This document shows positions 1 through 6,492 of a DNA stretch of 10,298 bases, in pieces. The notes below the pieces were generated by a model. The model was not told the origin of the DNA. It did no database searches and was given only the letters and a program-made list of their open reading frames with translations. How positions within the stretch are numbered: position 1 is the stretch's first letter; the number at the start of each line of letters is the position of its first letter. A program made the position numbers and the translations under genes. Source of the stretch: an uncultured Bacteroidales bacterium (GTDB lineage Bacteria; Bacteroidota; Bacteroidia; Bacteroidales; P3); assembly GCA_947176325.1 (NCBI GenBank), contig CAMWQD010000027.1, positions 1 to 10,298 of the forward strand, written 5' to 3'.

Positions 1-50
1 CACCCAGCCATCCACTCTCATCCACCCACTCACCTATAAAAAGAGTTTGG

Positions 51-91
51 AACACCGAGGCAACACAATTAATTGCGTTGCCTCTTGTGTT
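51..91. repeat. Large imperfect hairpin upstream of the microvirus replication gene
   Basis: Three nested inverted repeats share one centre. AACAC (51-55) pairs with GTGTT (87-91), GAGGCAAC (57-64) pairs with GTTGCCTC (77-84), and CAATT (66-70) pairs with AATTG (71-75). Small mismatches at 56/85-86 and 65/76 separate them, giving about 18 paired bases. No T-run follows, so it is not a standard intrinsic terminator. It ends 22 bases before the replication gene's ATG. In a single-stranded phage genome such a structure could be a replication origin, a packaging or conversion signal, or a transcript end for the gene to the left. The pairing is seen directly; the role is inference. Confidence 0.6.
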
Positions 92-113
92 CTGTGTTAA
101 AAGTAACGAAACT

Positions 114-1064
114 ATGTGCTTATATCCTATCTTTATAAAAAACAGAAAGTACCTACCGAACAAAAAGAACCATGGCAATGTACCATTAATGAAAGACTAC
201 AGAACAGAATATGTACCTATAGGTTGTGGCGAATGCATTGAATGTAGAAAACAGAAAGCCCGGGCTTGGCAAGTCAGATTATCCGAAGAAATACGGACCG
301 ATAGTAGCGGAGCATTCGTTACATTGACATTCAGTGAGGATGAATTAACCAAACTACACCAAGAAGCAGGTGATAACGTAAACGATGTGGCAAAACTTGC
401 AGTAAAACGCTGGCGAGAACGTGTAAGGAAAAAATACGGAAAATCTCCAAAACATTGGCTCATAACAGAATTAGGGCAAGACGATGAAGCGACACACAGA
501 ATACATTTACACGGCATAATATGGGGACTTGGTGATATTCAAGCAAGTACGTTGACTTCGGAACATTGGTGCTATGGGTGGGTAGATAATGGTAAATATG
601 TGAATAATAGGACAATAAATTATATTATAAAGTATTGTACAAAGGTGGACCACACAAACGAAAACTATAAACCAATTATTTTGTGTAGTCCAGGTATAGG
701 CAAACAATACCTTTCGCGAAAAGATGCGAAAAACAACCTATACCAAGCCGACCAACAAACAAATGAAACGTATCGGCTTCCAAACGGCAGTAAAATAAAT
801 CTGCCTATCTACTACAGAAACGCCATTTACACCGAAGAAGAACGTGAAAAACTATGGTTACAGAAACTTGACAAAAAAGAAAGATTTGTACTCGGTAACT
901 CAATAACCATAAACAATAAAAAAGACTTCGAGCGATTTAAAAACATGCAGGAAGTAGCGCGCGAGAAAAACGCAAGATTAGGTTACGGAAAGCGGAAAGA
1001 TTACAATGAAAAAGCCTATATAAAGGATTTAGAAACGATTTCACGGGAGATTTGGGAAAATTAA
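114..1064 (+). CDS. Microviridae replication initiation protein (VP4-type, HUH endonuclease)
   Basis: A 316-residue rolling-circle replication initiator that would nick the double-stranded phage DNA and start strand displacement in the host cytoplasm. The N-terminus MCLYPIFIKN and the cysteine cluster C38, C41, C44 in GCGECIEC are typical of microvirus VP4 proteins. Motif I is FVTLTF (68-73). The metal-binding HUH motif is HLHG (H131, H133). The nicking motif is YIIKY (Y170 and Y174). The family signature SPGIGKQYL is at 192-200. The lysine-rich C-terminus is also usual, and the length fits the family. I chose ATG 114 because family members begin exactly there; the frame is open further upstream, including a TTG at 78, but that stretch is not family-like and overlaps the hairpin. 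No Shine-Dalgarno sequence is visible, only an A-rich leader. No frameshift or missing catalytic residue is seen, so the gene looks functional. Confidence 0.93.
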   Translation: MCLYPIFIKNRKYLPNKKNHGNVPLMKDYRTEYVPIGCGECIECRKQKARAWQVRLSEEIRTDSSGAFVTLTFSEDELTKLHQEAGDNVNDVAKLAVKRWRERVRKKYGKSPKHWLITELGQDDEATHRIHLHGIIWGLGDIQASTLTSEHWCYGWVDNGKYVNNRTINYIIKYCTKVDHTNENYKPIILCSPGIGKQYLSRKDAKNNLYQADQQTNETYRLPNGSKINLPIYYRNAIYTEEEREKLWLQKLDKKERFVLGNSITINNKKDFERFKNMQEVAREKNARLGYGKRKDYNEKAYIKDLETISREIWEN

Positions 1065-1082
1065 AAAAAAACTATACTTTTG
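1051..1082 (+). promoter_or_regulatory. Bacteroidota sigma-ABfr promoter for the small provirus gene
   Basis: A TTTG -33 box (1051-1054) and a TACTTTTG -7 box (1075-1082) match the Bacteroides consensus TTTG / TAnnTTTG exactly, with a 20-base spacer inside the accepted 19-21 range. The -33 box lies in the last codons of the replication gene. The ATG of the next gene begins only 8 bases after the end of the -7 box, so a transcript starting at the usual distance would have almost no leader. Function is inferred from the match. Confidence 0.6.
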
Positions 1083-1089
1083 TGCCATT

Positions 1090-1230
1090 ATGGACGAAAA
1101 CGCATCAATATTACTCTATACATTCATGGCTTTAGTAGGCCTTGTAATGTTAGCAACCTTTGTGTATATGATATACAAAGTAATCAAATTCTTTGTAAAA
1201 GACGCAATAAACAGACACACAAAGAAATAG
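1090..1230 (+). CDS. Small single-pass membrane protein of the microvirus provirus
   Basis: A 46-residue protein with a short acidic N-terminus (MDENAS), one strongly hydrophobic helix at about residues 7-36, and a basic C-terminal tail ending in INRHTKK. The layout suggests an N-out, C-in inner-membrane protein by the positive-inside rule. It starts 25 bases after the replication gene stops, on the same strand, and has a well-matched promoter right at its start. It ends one base before the dif-like junction, so it is the last gene of the element. I do not recognise a family. Small hydrophobic proteins in lytic phages can serve in lysis or superinfection exclusion, but nothing in the sequence decides this. 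Its base composition matches the provirus and not the host genes. Confidence 0.6.
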   Translation: MDENASILLYTFMALVGLVMLATFVYMIYKVIKFFVKDAINRHTKK

Positions 1231-1231
1231 C

Positions 1232-1259
1232 AGTTAACTTAATGTAAATTATATCCAAA
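1232..1259. other. dif-like XerCD site, probable provirus attachment junction
   Basis: The left 11-base arm AGTTAACTTAA (1232-1242), a 6-base centre TGTAAA (1243-1248) and the right 11-base arm TTATATCCAAA (1249-1259) follow the XerC arm / spacer / XerD arm plan. A position-by-position comparison with the E. coli dif sequence as I remember it gives about 18 of 28 matches, including an almost unbroken run across the inner arms and centre. It lies between the last AT-rich provirus gene and the first GC-rich host gene, where an attachment site is expected. An alternative centre is possible: the perfect palindrome CCAAATTTGG at 1255-1264 is flanked by imperfect arms TTATATCC and GGATAAT, so the exact register is uncertain. 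The other copy would lie left of the window. Confidence 0.55.
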
Positions 1260-1311
1260 TTTGGGATAATTGAAAAATAAAGGCAATCAGGCGGTTGCTT
1301 GGTGTGTGGCC

Positions 1312-1680
1312 TTATTTCATAAAGACAAAATACACGGCTAAGATCAGGCAGACAAAGGCGGCCAAGTGATTCCAATGAAAACTCTCTCCCTTGAACGCCA
1401 CCACGGTAAAAATGGTGAAAATTATCAACGTCACGACTTCCTGAATCACTTTCAACTGCATCAGGCTGAACGGCCCGCCGTTCTCGCGGAAGCCAATCCG
1501 GTTGGCCGGCACCTGAAAGCAATATTCCAACAAGGCGATTCCCCACGACAGCAAAATGACCCCAATCAGCGGCCAGTTCGTGGTCACTTTCATTTCCTGC
1601 AACTTAAGATGCCCATACCATGCAAACGTCATGAAGATGTTCGACACAATCAACAGTAAAATCGTCCAAACCGCTTTCAT
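1312..1680 (-). CDS. DMT-superfamily small membrane protein (DUF486, COG3169)
   Basis: A 122-residue inner-membrane protein with four hydrophobic segments at about residues 3-22, 35-54, 78-97 and 102-121. The central signature WGIALLEYCFQVPANRIGF (46-64), followed by SLMQLKVIQEVVTL (72-85), is diagnostic of the DUF486 family, which belongs to the drug/metabolite transporter superfamily. The substrate is unknown, and family members are not proven transporters. The length is normal. The start ATG overlaps the stop of the upstream glycosyltransferase gene by 4 bp (ATGA), so translation is probably coupled and the gene is the last of its operon. Its role may be lipid-linked or export-related within a surface-glycan operon, but the family also occurs alone in many genomes, so that link is weak. 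Confidence 0.85.
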   Translation of the reverse strand: MKAVWTILLLIVSNIFMTFAWYGHLKLQEMKVTTNWPLIGVILLSWGIALLEYCFQVPANRIGFRENGGPFSLMQLKVIQEVVTLIIFTIFTVVAFKGESFHWNHLAAFVCLILAVYFVFMK

Positions 1681-3812
1681 ACTTTCTTACGTTTTATGCT
1701 CCGGAGCAGCCTCAACAGTGTACGGTAACGTTCTATGCAGGTATACGTAAAAGGCTTTGCACCGAAACTTAAATTAAACTTTGCAATCGTTTCTATATTA
1801 GAACCTTCAAAGTCAAAAACAAGACCTCTCGAAGATGCGGTTCGTATGCCTTCCCACTGCAGGAGGCTCCCCGCGCCCCAATCCTTTTCCGTCTTGCGGA
1901 ACCCGTGCATGAGGCTGTAACAGGCCTTGTCGTCATAGACGAACAGACCGCAGGCCATGATACGGTTTTCGGAGTCGGCCAAGGCCACCAACTCCCCCGC
2001 TCCATGCTCTTTCACAGCGTTGTAGAGCCGCCGGACGGCGGTGGGAGAATACGGGAGGCTGAGTTTTCGGCGGCCAAAAGTCTCCTTTTGCAACTCCAGC
2101 AGCATTTCCACCGAGGGATTCTCCACGCGGTGCAGATGCTTCATACCCTTTTTTATCTGTCTCTGACGGGCCGGCGTCATCCCCGCCCAAACCTTTTCCA
2201 AATCCCTCACATCCTCGATACGGTGCGTCACACGATTTCGGCATTCCAGGCCCCTTTCCCGACACAAAGCCCGTTCCTCCTCATTCAAATCCCAGCCCAC
2301 ATTCACACAAAGCATCGCTTTAGAAGGAATTTGCAACAACAATTCCTTGAGATATTTACGCTCCGATAACCAAGGGCCTGTATGCTGGGTCAGCACCGGG
2401 GCGGCATAGACCCTGCACAGTCCGCCCAGACGCTTGCGCCGCGCCAACGGCCAAAAACCGGTCAAACGCCCGTTCTCCTCCGTGCGCAGAAGCCTCATGT
2501 CCTTTTCCGGGCAAAGCGCCTGCCACCACCACTTCTGCAAGAATAAGCCCTCGCAGTTCGGAAAATCCTTTTTTTCCATACAATCCCGAAACAGCGCAAG
2601 AAAGGCCTCGGCCTGACGCTCGCGGGAAAACTGCCGCTCGATATCGGGGTCTACGGGTATTTCCGTATGGCCGTTTTTCCGCCAAAGCGCATATTGCTCT
2701 TCGATAAACGTCTCTATTTCTTTTTCCTGCCGTGCCGCCAAGCCACAATGATAACGGTTCACAAGCGCTTCCAGATAGCTTTCATCACTGCGCACCAACA
2801 AAAGCGGCTTCCCCACCGCCAGCGACTCGAAAATCTTGGTGGTCATGATGCCCTTCGGCCCGTTTTCGCCCGCCTTGTTGGCCAACTGCAACAGAATGGA
2901 ACTGCGGTTGAAGACCGCGGGAACCTCGGCCGCCGGCACAAAGCCTTCGTAGTGCATGAACGGCTCTATGGCATAGCGTGCGGCCTCTTTTTCCAAAATC
3001 CGACAGCCTTCCTCGTCCACATACCACTCCAGGCGGAAATGTTCCGGCTCTATGACACCCCTTTTCGCCAAAGCCGCCACGGCCTCGAAAAGCAAGGACG
3101 GGTCGCGCATCTCCAAACCGAGGATACGCCCGGCAAAAGAAATCCGAAACACCCCGTCACGCACCTTCTGCGGAAAGAATAATTCCGGGTCGTAACCATT
3201 GTATATGAGGTGTGTATTCGGGTTTATCTGACGTAAAAATTCAATATGCCACGGAGAGACGCTCACCACGGCATCCGCCCGTCTGAGCATACGGTTCCTC
3301 TGTTGGATACGTCTTTGGGTGAAAATTCTATCCACCACGAAACCAAGACTTTTTCCGATATGCAACTTGCGGTTCAGATACGATTTATCGGGAAACTGCT
3401 CCGCGATGTCGCGCAAATCGGCCACAAAAGGCACCTTGAAGCGTTTGGCGAGCCTGTAGGCCGCACAGAGGGGAAAGGTCTTGTAGGTACTGCAAAGCAC
3501 GATATCGTAGCCCCTCGCATCGGGGTCTTTCTCCATCGCGCGCATCAGGCGGCGGTCTTTGTAGTGGTAGAGCTGGTCTTTGAGCATCACCGTCGCCCAC
3601 TCCCACTTATTCTTCCAACCCTCTCTATATTTGTAGAAATCAACGTATTTTACACGGTTTGCATAGCCGCACAAAGCCTCGAAGCGCTTGTCGGGCACAT
3701 ATTCGCACAGCACGTCTACCGTAACCCCCTTGAGCGAGAGATACTTGCAGAGATACCCCATGCGGGGGCCGAAAGCGGGCGGGAAATTGTCGCAGACTAT
3801 CAACACTTTCAT
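1677..3812 (-). CDS. Glycosyltransferase (GT4-like) fused to a GNAT/FemAB-like acyltransferase
   Basis: A 711-residue cytoplasmic protein in two parts. Residues 1-410 form a GT-B fold glycosyltransferase: the N-terminus MKVLIVCDNFPP is followed by a G-x-x-M-G-Y acceptor loop (15-20), the linker VVSVSPWHIEFL (182-193), IYNGYDP (203-209), the second Rossmann start ISFAGRI (224-230) and the nucleotide-sugar binding stretch KIFESLAVGKPLLL (326-339). Residues about 418-711 resemble the stand-alone Bacteroidota GNAT proteins of the CelD/FemAB-like type: the opening LFLQKWWWQAL (423-433), TQHTGPWL (475-482) and the closing DFEGSNIETIAKFNLSFGA (667-685). The first part probably moves a sugar from an activated donor, the second probably acylates a sugar or amino group. 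Substrates are unknown. The gene follows the deacetylase by 12 bases and overlaps the DUF486 gene by 4. No Shine-Dalgarno sequence precedes ATG 3812. An in-frame ATG at M412 sits exactly at the domain border. Confidence 0.85.
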   Translation of the reverse strand: MKVLIVCDNFPPAFGPRMGYLCKYLSLKGVTVDVLCEYVPDKRFEALCGYANRVKYVDFYKYREGWKNKWEWATVMLKDQLYHYKDRRLMRAMEKDPDARGYDIVLCSTYKTFPLCAAYRLAKRFKVPFVADLRDIAEQFPDKSYLNRKLHIGKSLGFVVDRIFTQRRIQQRNRMLRRADAVVSVSPWHIEFLRQINPNTHLIYNGYDPELFFPQKVRDGVFRISFAGRILGLEMRDPSLLFEAVAALAKRGVIEPEHFRLEWYVDEEGCRILEKEAARYAIEPFMHYEGFVPAAEVPAVFNRSSILLQLANKAGENGPKGIMTTKIFESLAVGKPLLLVRSDESYLEALVNRYHCGLAARQEKEIETFIEEQYALWRKNGHTEIPVDPDIERQFSRERQAEAFLALFRDCMEKKDFPNCEGLFLQKWWWQALCPEKDMRLLRTEENGRLTGFWPLARRKRLGGLCRVYAAPVLTQHTGPWLSERKYLKELLLQIPSKAMLCVNVGWDLNEEERALCRERGLECRNRVTHRIEDVRDLEKVWAGMTPARQRQIKKGMKHLHRVENPSVEMLLELQKETFGRRKLSLPYSPTAVRRLYNAVKEHGAGELVALADSENRIMACGLFVYDDKACYSLMHGFRKTEKDWGAGSLLQWEGIRTASSRGLVFDFEGSNIETIAKFNLSFGAKPFTYTCIERYRTLLRLLRSIKRKKV

Positions 3813-3824
3813 ACGGGCACCCGA

Positions 3825-5147
3825 TTAAGACAATCTACAAAGATAATCAAGGAAATATCGGTACACATCCCGTAGCCAGGGGGTGGCGTTGACCGGATAG
3901 GCGCTCTGCACGAAAGAGGTGTTGTGCCACAGCAGACACACTTCGCCCCCATGCCGACGGACGGTCTGAAAGAGCGACGTGCAGTATTCCAAGGCCTTTT
4001 CCTCGTCCAAGCGCATATAACGCAGGTCGGCGAGCGTGGCGTCCATCACGGAAAGCGGGTGCAGCACCAGCTGGCTCAAACGGCCTGAAATCGGGTTTAT
4101 CCATATTGCAGGGCGTGTGGTGGCCAAACGGAAACCTGCCACATCGGCATATCCCATCGTGAAATCGTCGGTGATGCCGATACTTTCCAAGCTTGCCAGA
4201 TGCAAGGGTTCGCAGGAACGCAGAAAGTGGTTGCGGAAAAAGAAAACCTTTTTTCCCAAGGCCTGCTCCACCTCCCGTTTTTCGTAGAGATCCGCCCGCT
4301 TCGCACCGGAAGAATAACTGCCGTGCAGGCCAAATGTAACATTTTGACCCACAAGAAAGTCGAGAAGCTTACTTAAACCTTTGCTTTTGAGTTTGTAGAC
4401 AGGTTTATCGTAGGGCGATTCGCCTCCGCCTTTCAGGAAATAGACCGTTTGAACGGGAATGTCGGCCTTTTCCCGACAGGCTTGGTCGAGCTCGGCCATA
4501 AGGGGAAACGTATAATACGGGTCGTCCTCCCAATCCTGCCGCCAAAGCCGCCAGGCCGTGCCCCAACTCGTTCCCTGCGACACCTCCCGGCAGAAAGCGC
4601 GCAGGCTCTTGCCGAAGAAAGGCGCGTCCACATCGTGGGTCAGCCACACCTTGGCGATTTTCTCGGGCATGGACGGCACATCGATTCCGGCTTCCCGAAG
4701 CCATCGCTGCACCAAGAGCGTATATTCGTCCAAAATAGGCCTGTCTATCAATCCATTCTTGAACAGGAGCGATTCCCGTCCCGGAAAACGGCCATGCAGG
4801 TCGCGCACCTGCGGACGGCAAATCTCCTCGTAGCGCGAAAGGAAGAAGAACGCGGTGGCCACCAAATCGGCATAGACCACCACCGTATTCCCCACTTTCT
4901 CCACACGGTCTTCGCCATAGAGGAAAGGCACGCCCTCGATTTCGGGCAAGGCTCCGACAGGCAGCGACGCTTCGGTGCCGTAGTGCTCCGATTCGAAGAA
5001 ACCCGAGGGCACAAACACCAGATCGTAGCGCGGAAACAACTCTCTGTCTGCCGTATAGCCTATACGGAAGCGTTTGAAGATGTTTTCATCCTCATAGCCC
5101 GTAAGGAATTGCAGAATAAAATTCTTGGTCTTTTCGTGCAGTTGCAT
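3825..5147 (-). CDS. Polysaccharide deacetylase family protein with N-terminal DUF7033-type domain
   Basis: A 440-residue protein. The first about 160 residues match the N-terminal domain (DUF7033 type) that precedes NodB-like deacetylase domains in Bacteroidota, including the stretch VVVYADLVATAFFFLSRYEE (89-108). The catalytic part shows THDVD (170-174, with D172 and D174 as catalytic and metal residues), HGSYSS (275-280, H275 metal ligand), RNHFLRS (305-311, R305), LHPLSV (362-367) and LLWHNTSF (405-412). The expected reaction is removal of N- or O-acetyl groups from a surface polysaccharide. No signal peptide is visible. I chose ATG 5147; an upstream in-frame TTG at 5156 falls inside a TACCTTTG box and is unlikely. 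It is the first gene of the minus-strand operon. Confidence 0.85.
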   Translation of the reverse strand: MQLHEKTKNFILQFLTGYEDENIFKRFRIGYTADRELFPRYDLVFVPSGFFESEHYGTEASLPVGALPEIEGVPFLYGEDRVEKVGNTVVVYADLVATAFFFLSRYEEICRPQVRDLHGRFPGRESLLFKNGLIDRPILDEYTLLVQRWLREAGIDVPSMPEKIAKVWLTHDVDAPFFGKSLRAFCREVSQGTSWGTAWRLWRQDWEDDPYYTFPLMAELDQACREKADIPVQTVYFLKGGGESPYDKPVYKLKSKGLSKLLDFLVGQNVTFGLHGSYSSGAKRADLYEKREVEQALGKKVFFFRNHFLRSCEPLHLASLESIGITDDFTMGYADVAGFRLATTRPAIWINPISGRLSQLVLHPLSVMDATLADLRYMRLDEEKALEYCTSLFQTVRRHGGEVCLLWHNTSFVQSAYPVNATPWLRDVYRYFLDYLCRLS

Positions 5148-5153
5148 AACTTG

Positions 5154-5161
5154 CAAAGGTA
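5154..5161 (-). promoter_or_regulatory. Candidate -7 box for the deacetylase operon
   Basis: TACCTTTG, read on the minus strand, fits the Bacteroidota -7 consensus TAnnTTTG and ends 6 bases before ATG 5147. The nearest TTTG on that strand (5191-5194) is 29 bases upstream, outside the usual 19-21, so the promoter is incomplete or weak. If used, the mRNA would have little or no leader. Confidence 0.3.
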
Positions 5162-5196
5162 TGAAAAATCGTTATTTTTACGCTTTGTTTCAAACA

Positions 5197-5238
5197 GGTT
5201 TCCAACCCCCTGTCCCAAAGGCTGCGGCAAGGGAAACC
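5197..5238. repeat. Inverted repeat in the divergent intergenic region
   Basis: GGTTTCC (5197-5203) and GGAAACC (5232-5238) form a perfect 7-bp inverted repeat with a 28-base spacer, between the divergent deacetylase and GNAT genes. Beside it lie two shorter palindromes, TGTTTCAAACA (5186-5196) and GTTTT-GTA-AAAAC (5241-5253). These could be regulator sites or an mRNA hairpin in the leader of the plus-strand gene. No known operator is recognised. Confidence 0.3.
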
Positions 5239-5261
5239 GGGTTTTGTAAAAACAACAGGAT

Positions 5262-6455
5262 ATGAAAATTAAGGAAGTTTCAACGCCCCAAGAGAAAAAG
5301 GCCTGGCACAAATTCCAGCGGGATTTCTATCGGAACGACCCCTATTTTTCGGCGCCGTTCGAAACCATGATAGAAGCCATCTTTACGCCCGGCAAGAACG
5401 AATTTTACGAAAACGGGGATGCCACCCGATTCCTGCTCTACGACGACCAAGGGCAAATCATAGGGCGCACGGCGGCTTTCATCAACGGAAAGAAAGCCTA
5501 CACCTTCAAGCAACCCACCGGCGGCATGGGCTTTTTTGAGTGCGTCAACGACCAAAAGGCTGCCAATCTGTTGTTTGACGCCTGCCGCGACTGGCTGCGC
5601 GCGCGGGGCATGCAGGCCATGGACGGCCCTATCAATTTCGGGGAGAACGACAACTACTGGGGCTTGCTTGTGGAGGGCTTCGAACCCTCGGGCTGGGGCA
5701 TGAACTACAATCCCCCCTACTACAAGGAATTGTTTGAAAACTACGGCTTTAAACTTTATTTTGAACAGGTGAGCAACCTGCTCGACTACACCAAGCCGTT
5801 CCCCGAGCGCTTTTGGAAAGTGGCCAACTGGGTGCGTTCCAAGCCCGAATATTCCTGCCGGCATCTGGAGATGAAGAAGGTGGAGCAGTATATGCACGAT
5901 ATGAAAGAGGTGTATGACGATGCCTGGCAGTTCCACGAAAACTTCGTGCCCTTGCAGACCGAGACCATGCGCAAGGAACTCCGTGAGGGAAAGGGTCTTA
6001 TCGACGAAAGGATGATATGGTTCGCCTATTGTAACGAGGAGCCTATCGCCTTTTTGGTGATGATTCCCGATGCCTCGCCCATTTTCCGCAAGTTCAACGG
6101 CAAGCTCACCTTAATAAATAAGTTGCGTTTCCTTTGGATGAAGAAACGGCATAAGATGACCCGCACCCGCCTCACGATTATGGGCATCAAGCCCAAGTAT
6201 CAGCGTGCCGGCATAGAATCGTTGCTGTTCTGGCATCTCAACGAGGTGATGAAGAAACTGAGCTACACGCATCTGGAGCTTTCGTGGGTGGGCGACTTCA
6301 ATCCCAAGATGCGCGCCCTGCACGAAAACGTGGGCGCCGTGTTCCACCAAAGGCATTACACCTACCGTATCCTGTTCGACGAGGCGCGGGAATTCGAGCG
6401 TTCCACCATTATCGCCAAGGATACCAAGCAGAAGTATCTGCAAGATGAGAAATAA
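5262..6455 (+). CDS. YghO-like GNAT-family N-acyltransferase
   Basis: A 397-residue cytoplasmic protein of the large two-domain GNAT type that includes E. coli YghO, common in Bacteroidota as an uncharacterised acetyltransferase. The N-terminal half shows FQPTGGMGFFEC-like turns (here KQPTGGMGFFECV, 83-95) and MDGPINFGENDNYWGLLVEGF (120-140), both characteristic of the family. The C-terminal half holds the acyl-CoA site: beta strand LTIMGI (304-309), the pyrophosphate loop KYQRAGIES (312-320), a weaker form of the usual Q/R-x-x-G-x-G/A, and the final strand motif LELSWVGDFNPKMRALHENVGA (starting near 340). Substrate unknown. ATG 5262 is preceded by AACAGGAT rather than a strong Shine-Dalgarno sequence. 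It is transcribed away from the deacetylase operon and 37 bases ahead of the S9 peptidase gene. Confidence 0.82.
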   Translation: MKIKEVSTPQEKKAWHKFQRDFYRNDPYFSAPFETMIEAIFTPGKNEFYENGDATRFLLYDDQGQIIGRTAAFINGKKAYTFKQPTGGMGFFECVNDQKAANLLFDACRDWLRARGMQAMDGPINFGENDNYWGLLVEGFEPSGWGMNYNPPYYKELFENYGFKLYFEQVSNLLDYTKPFPERFWKVANWVRSKPEYSCRHLEMKKVEQYMHDMKEVYDDAWQFHENFVPLQTETMRKELREGKGLIDERMIWFAYCNEEPIAFLVMIPDASPIFRKFNGKLTLINKLRFLWMKKRHKMTRTRLTIMGIKPKYQRAGIESLLFWHLNEVMKKLSYTHLELSWVGDFNPKMRALHENVGAVFHQRHYTYRILFDEAREFERSTIIAKDTKQKYLQDEK

Positions 6456-6492
6456 CCTATATTTTGTTTATTAATATATAAAAACTACGGAT

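Larger units (their letters stand above)
1..1259 (+). mobile_element. Right end of an integrated Microviridae (Alpavirinae/BMV-like) provirus, partial
   Basis: This AT-rich segment carries a microvirus-type replication initiator, a small membrane-protein gene and a dif-like sequence, and then changes abruptly to GC-rich host genes on the opposite strand. Known for the group: microvirus proviruses of Bacteroidota encode no integrase and sit at dif sites, using host XerC/XerD. Seen here: the initiator, base composition unlike the genes after 1312, and a dif-like 11-6-11 arrangement at 1232-1259. The major capsid protein and pilot protein are not in the window, so the left part of the element (a full microvirus is about 5-6 kb) should lie before position 1. 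Whether the element is intact cannot be judged here. The right boundary is inferred from the dif-like site and the change in composition. Confidence 0.8.

Noticed and set aside
1..50. Cytosine-rich, G-poor stretch with two CATCCAC copies at the window start
   Set aside because: Two short copies 10 bases apart do not make a supported repeat; it may be the end of a phage gene to the left, but no frame can be assigned.
78..113. Upstream in-frame TTG start for the microvirus initiator
   Set aside because: The extra 12 residues do not look like the family, overlap the hairpin, and relatives begin at the MCLYP-type N-terminus (ATG 114).
1271..1300. Possible intrinsic terminator after the DUF486 gene on the minus strand
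   Set aside because: A T-rich stretch follows, but the only stem I find (GCAA with TTGC, 1283-1286 and 1295-1298) has four pairs and an 8-base loop, too weak to call.
5148..5156. TTG start at 5156 for the deacetylase
   Set aside because: It lies within the candidate -7 box, and ATG 5147 gives a normal N-terminus.
5163..5179. Short AAAAAT / ATTTTT inverted repeat
   Set aside because: Only A/T pairs with a tiny loop, expected by chance in AT-rich intergenic DNA.
1905..5249. Long open frames on the plus strand opposite the minus-strand operon
   Set aside because: They are antisense shadows of GC-rich genes, rich in His, Arg and Pro, with no recognisable domains.
6456..6492. Promoter in the spacer before the S9 peptidase gene
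   Set aside because: TATTTTG is one base short of TAnnTTTG, and no TTTG -33 box sits at the right distance, so I did not annotate it.
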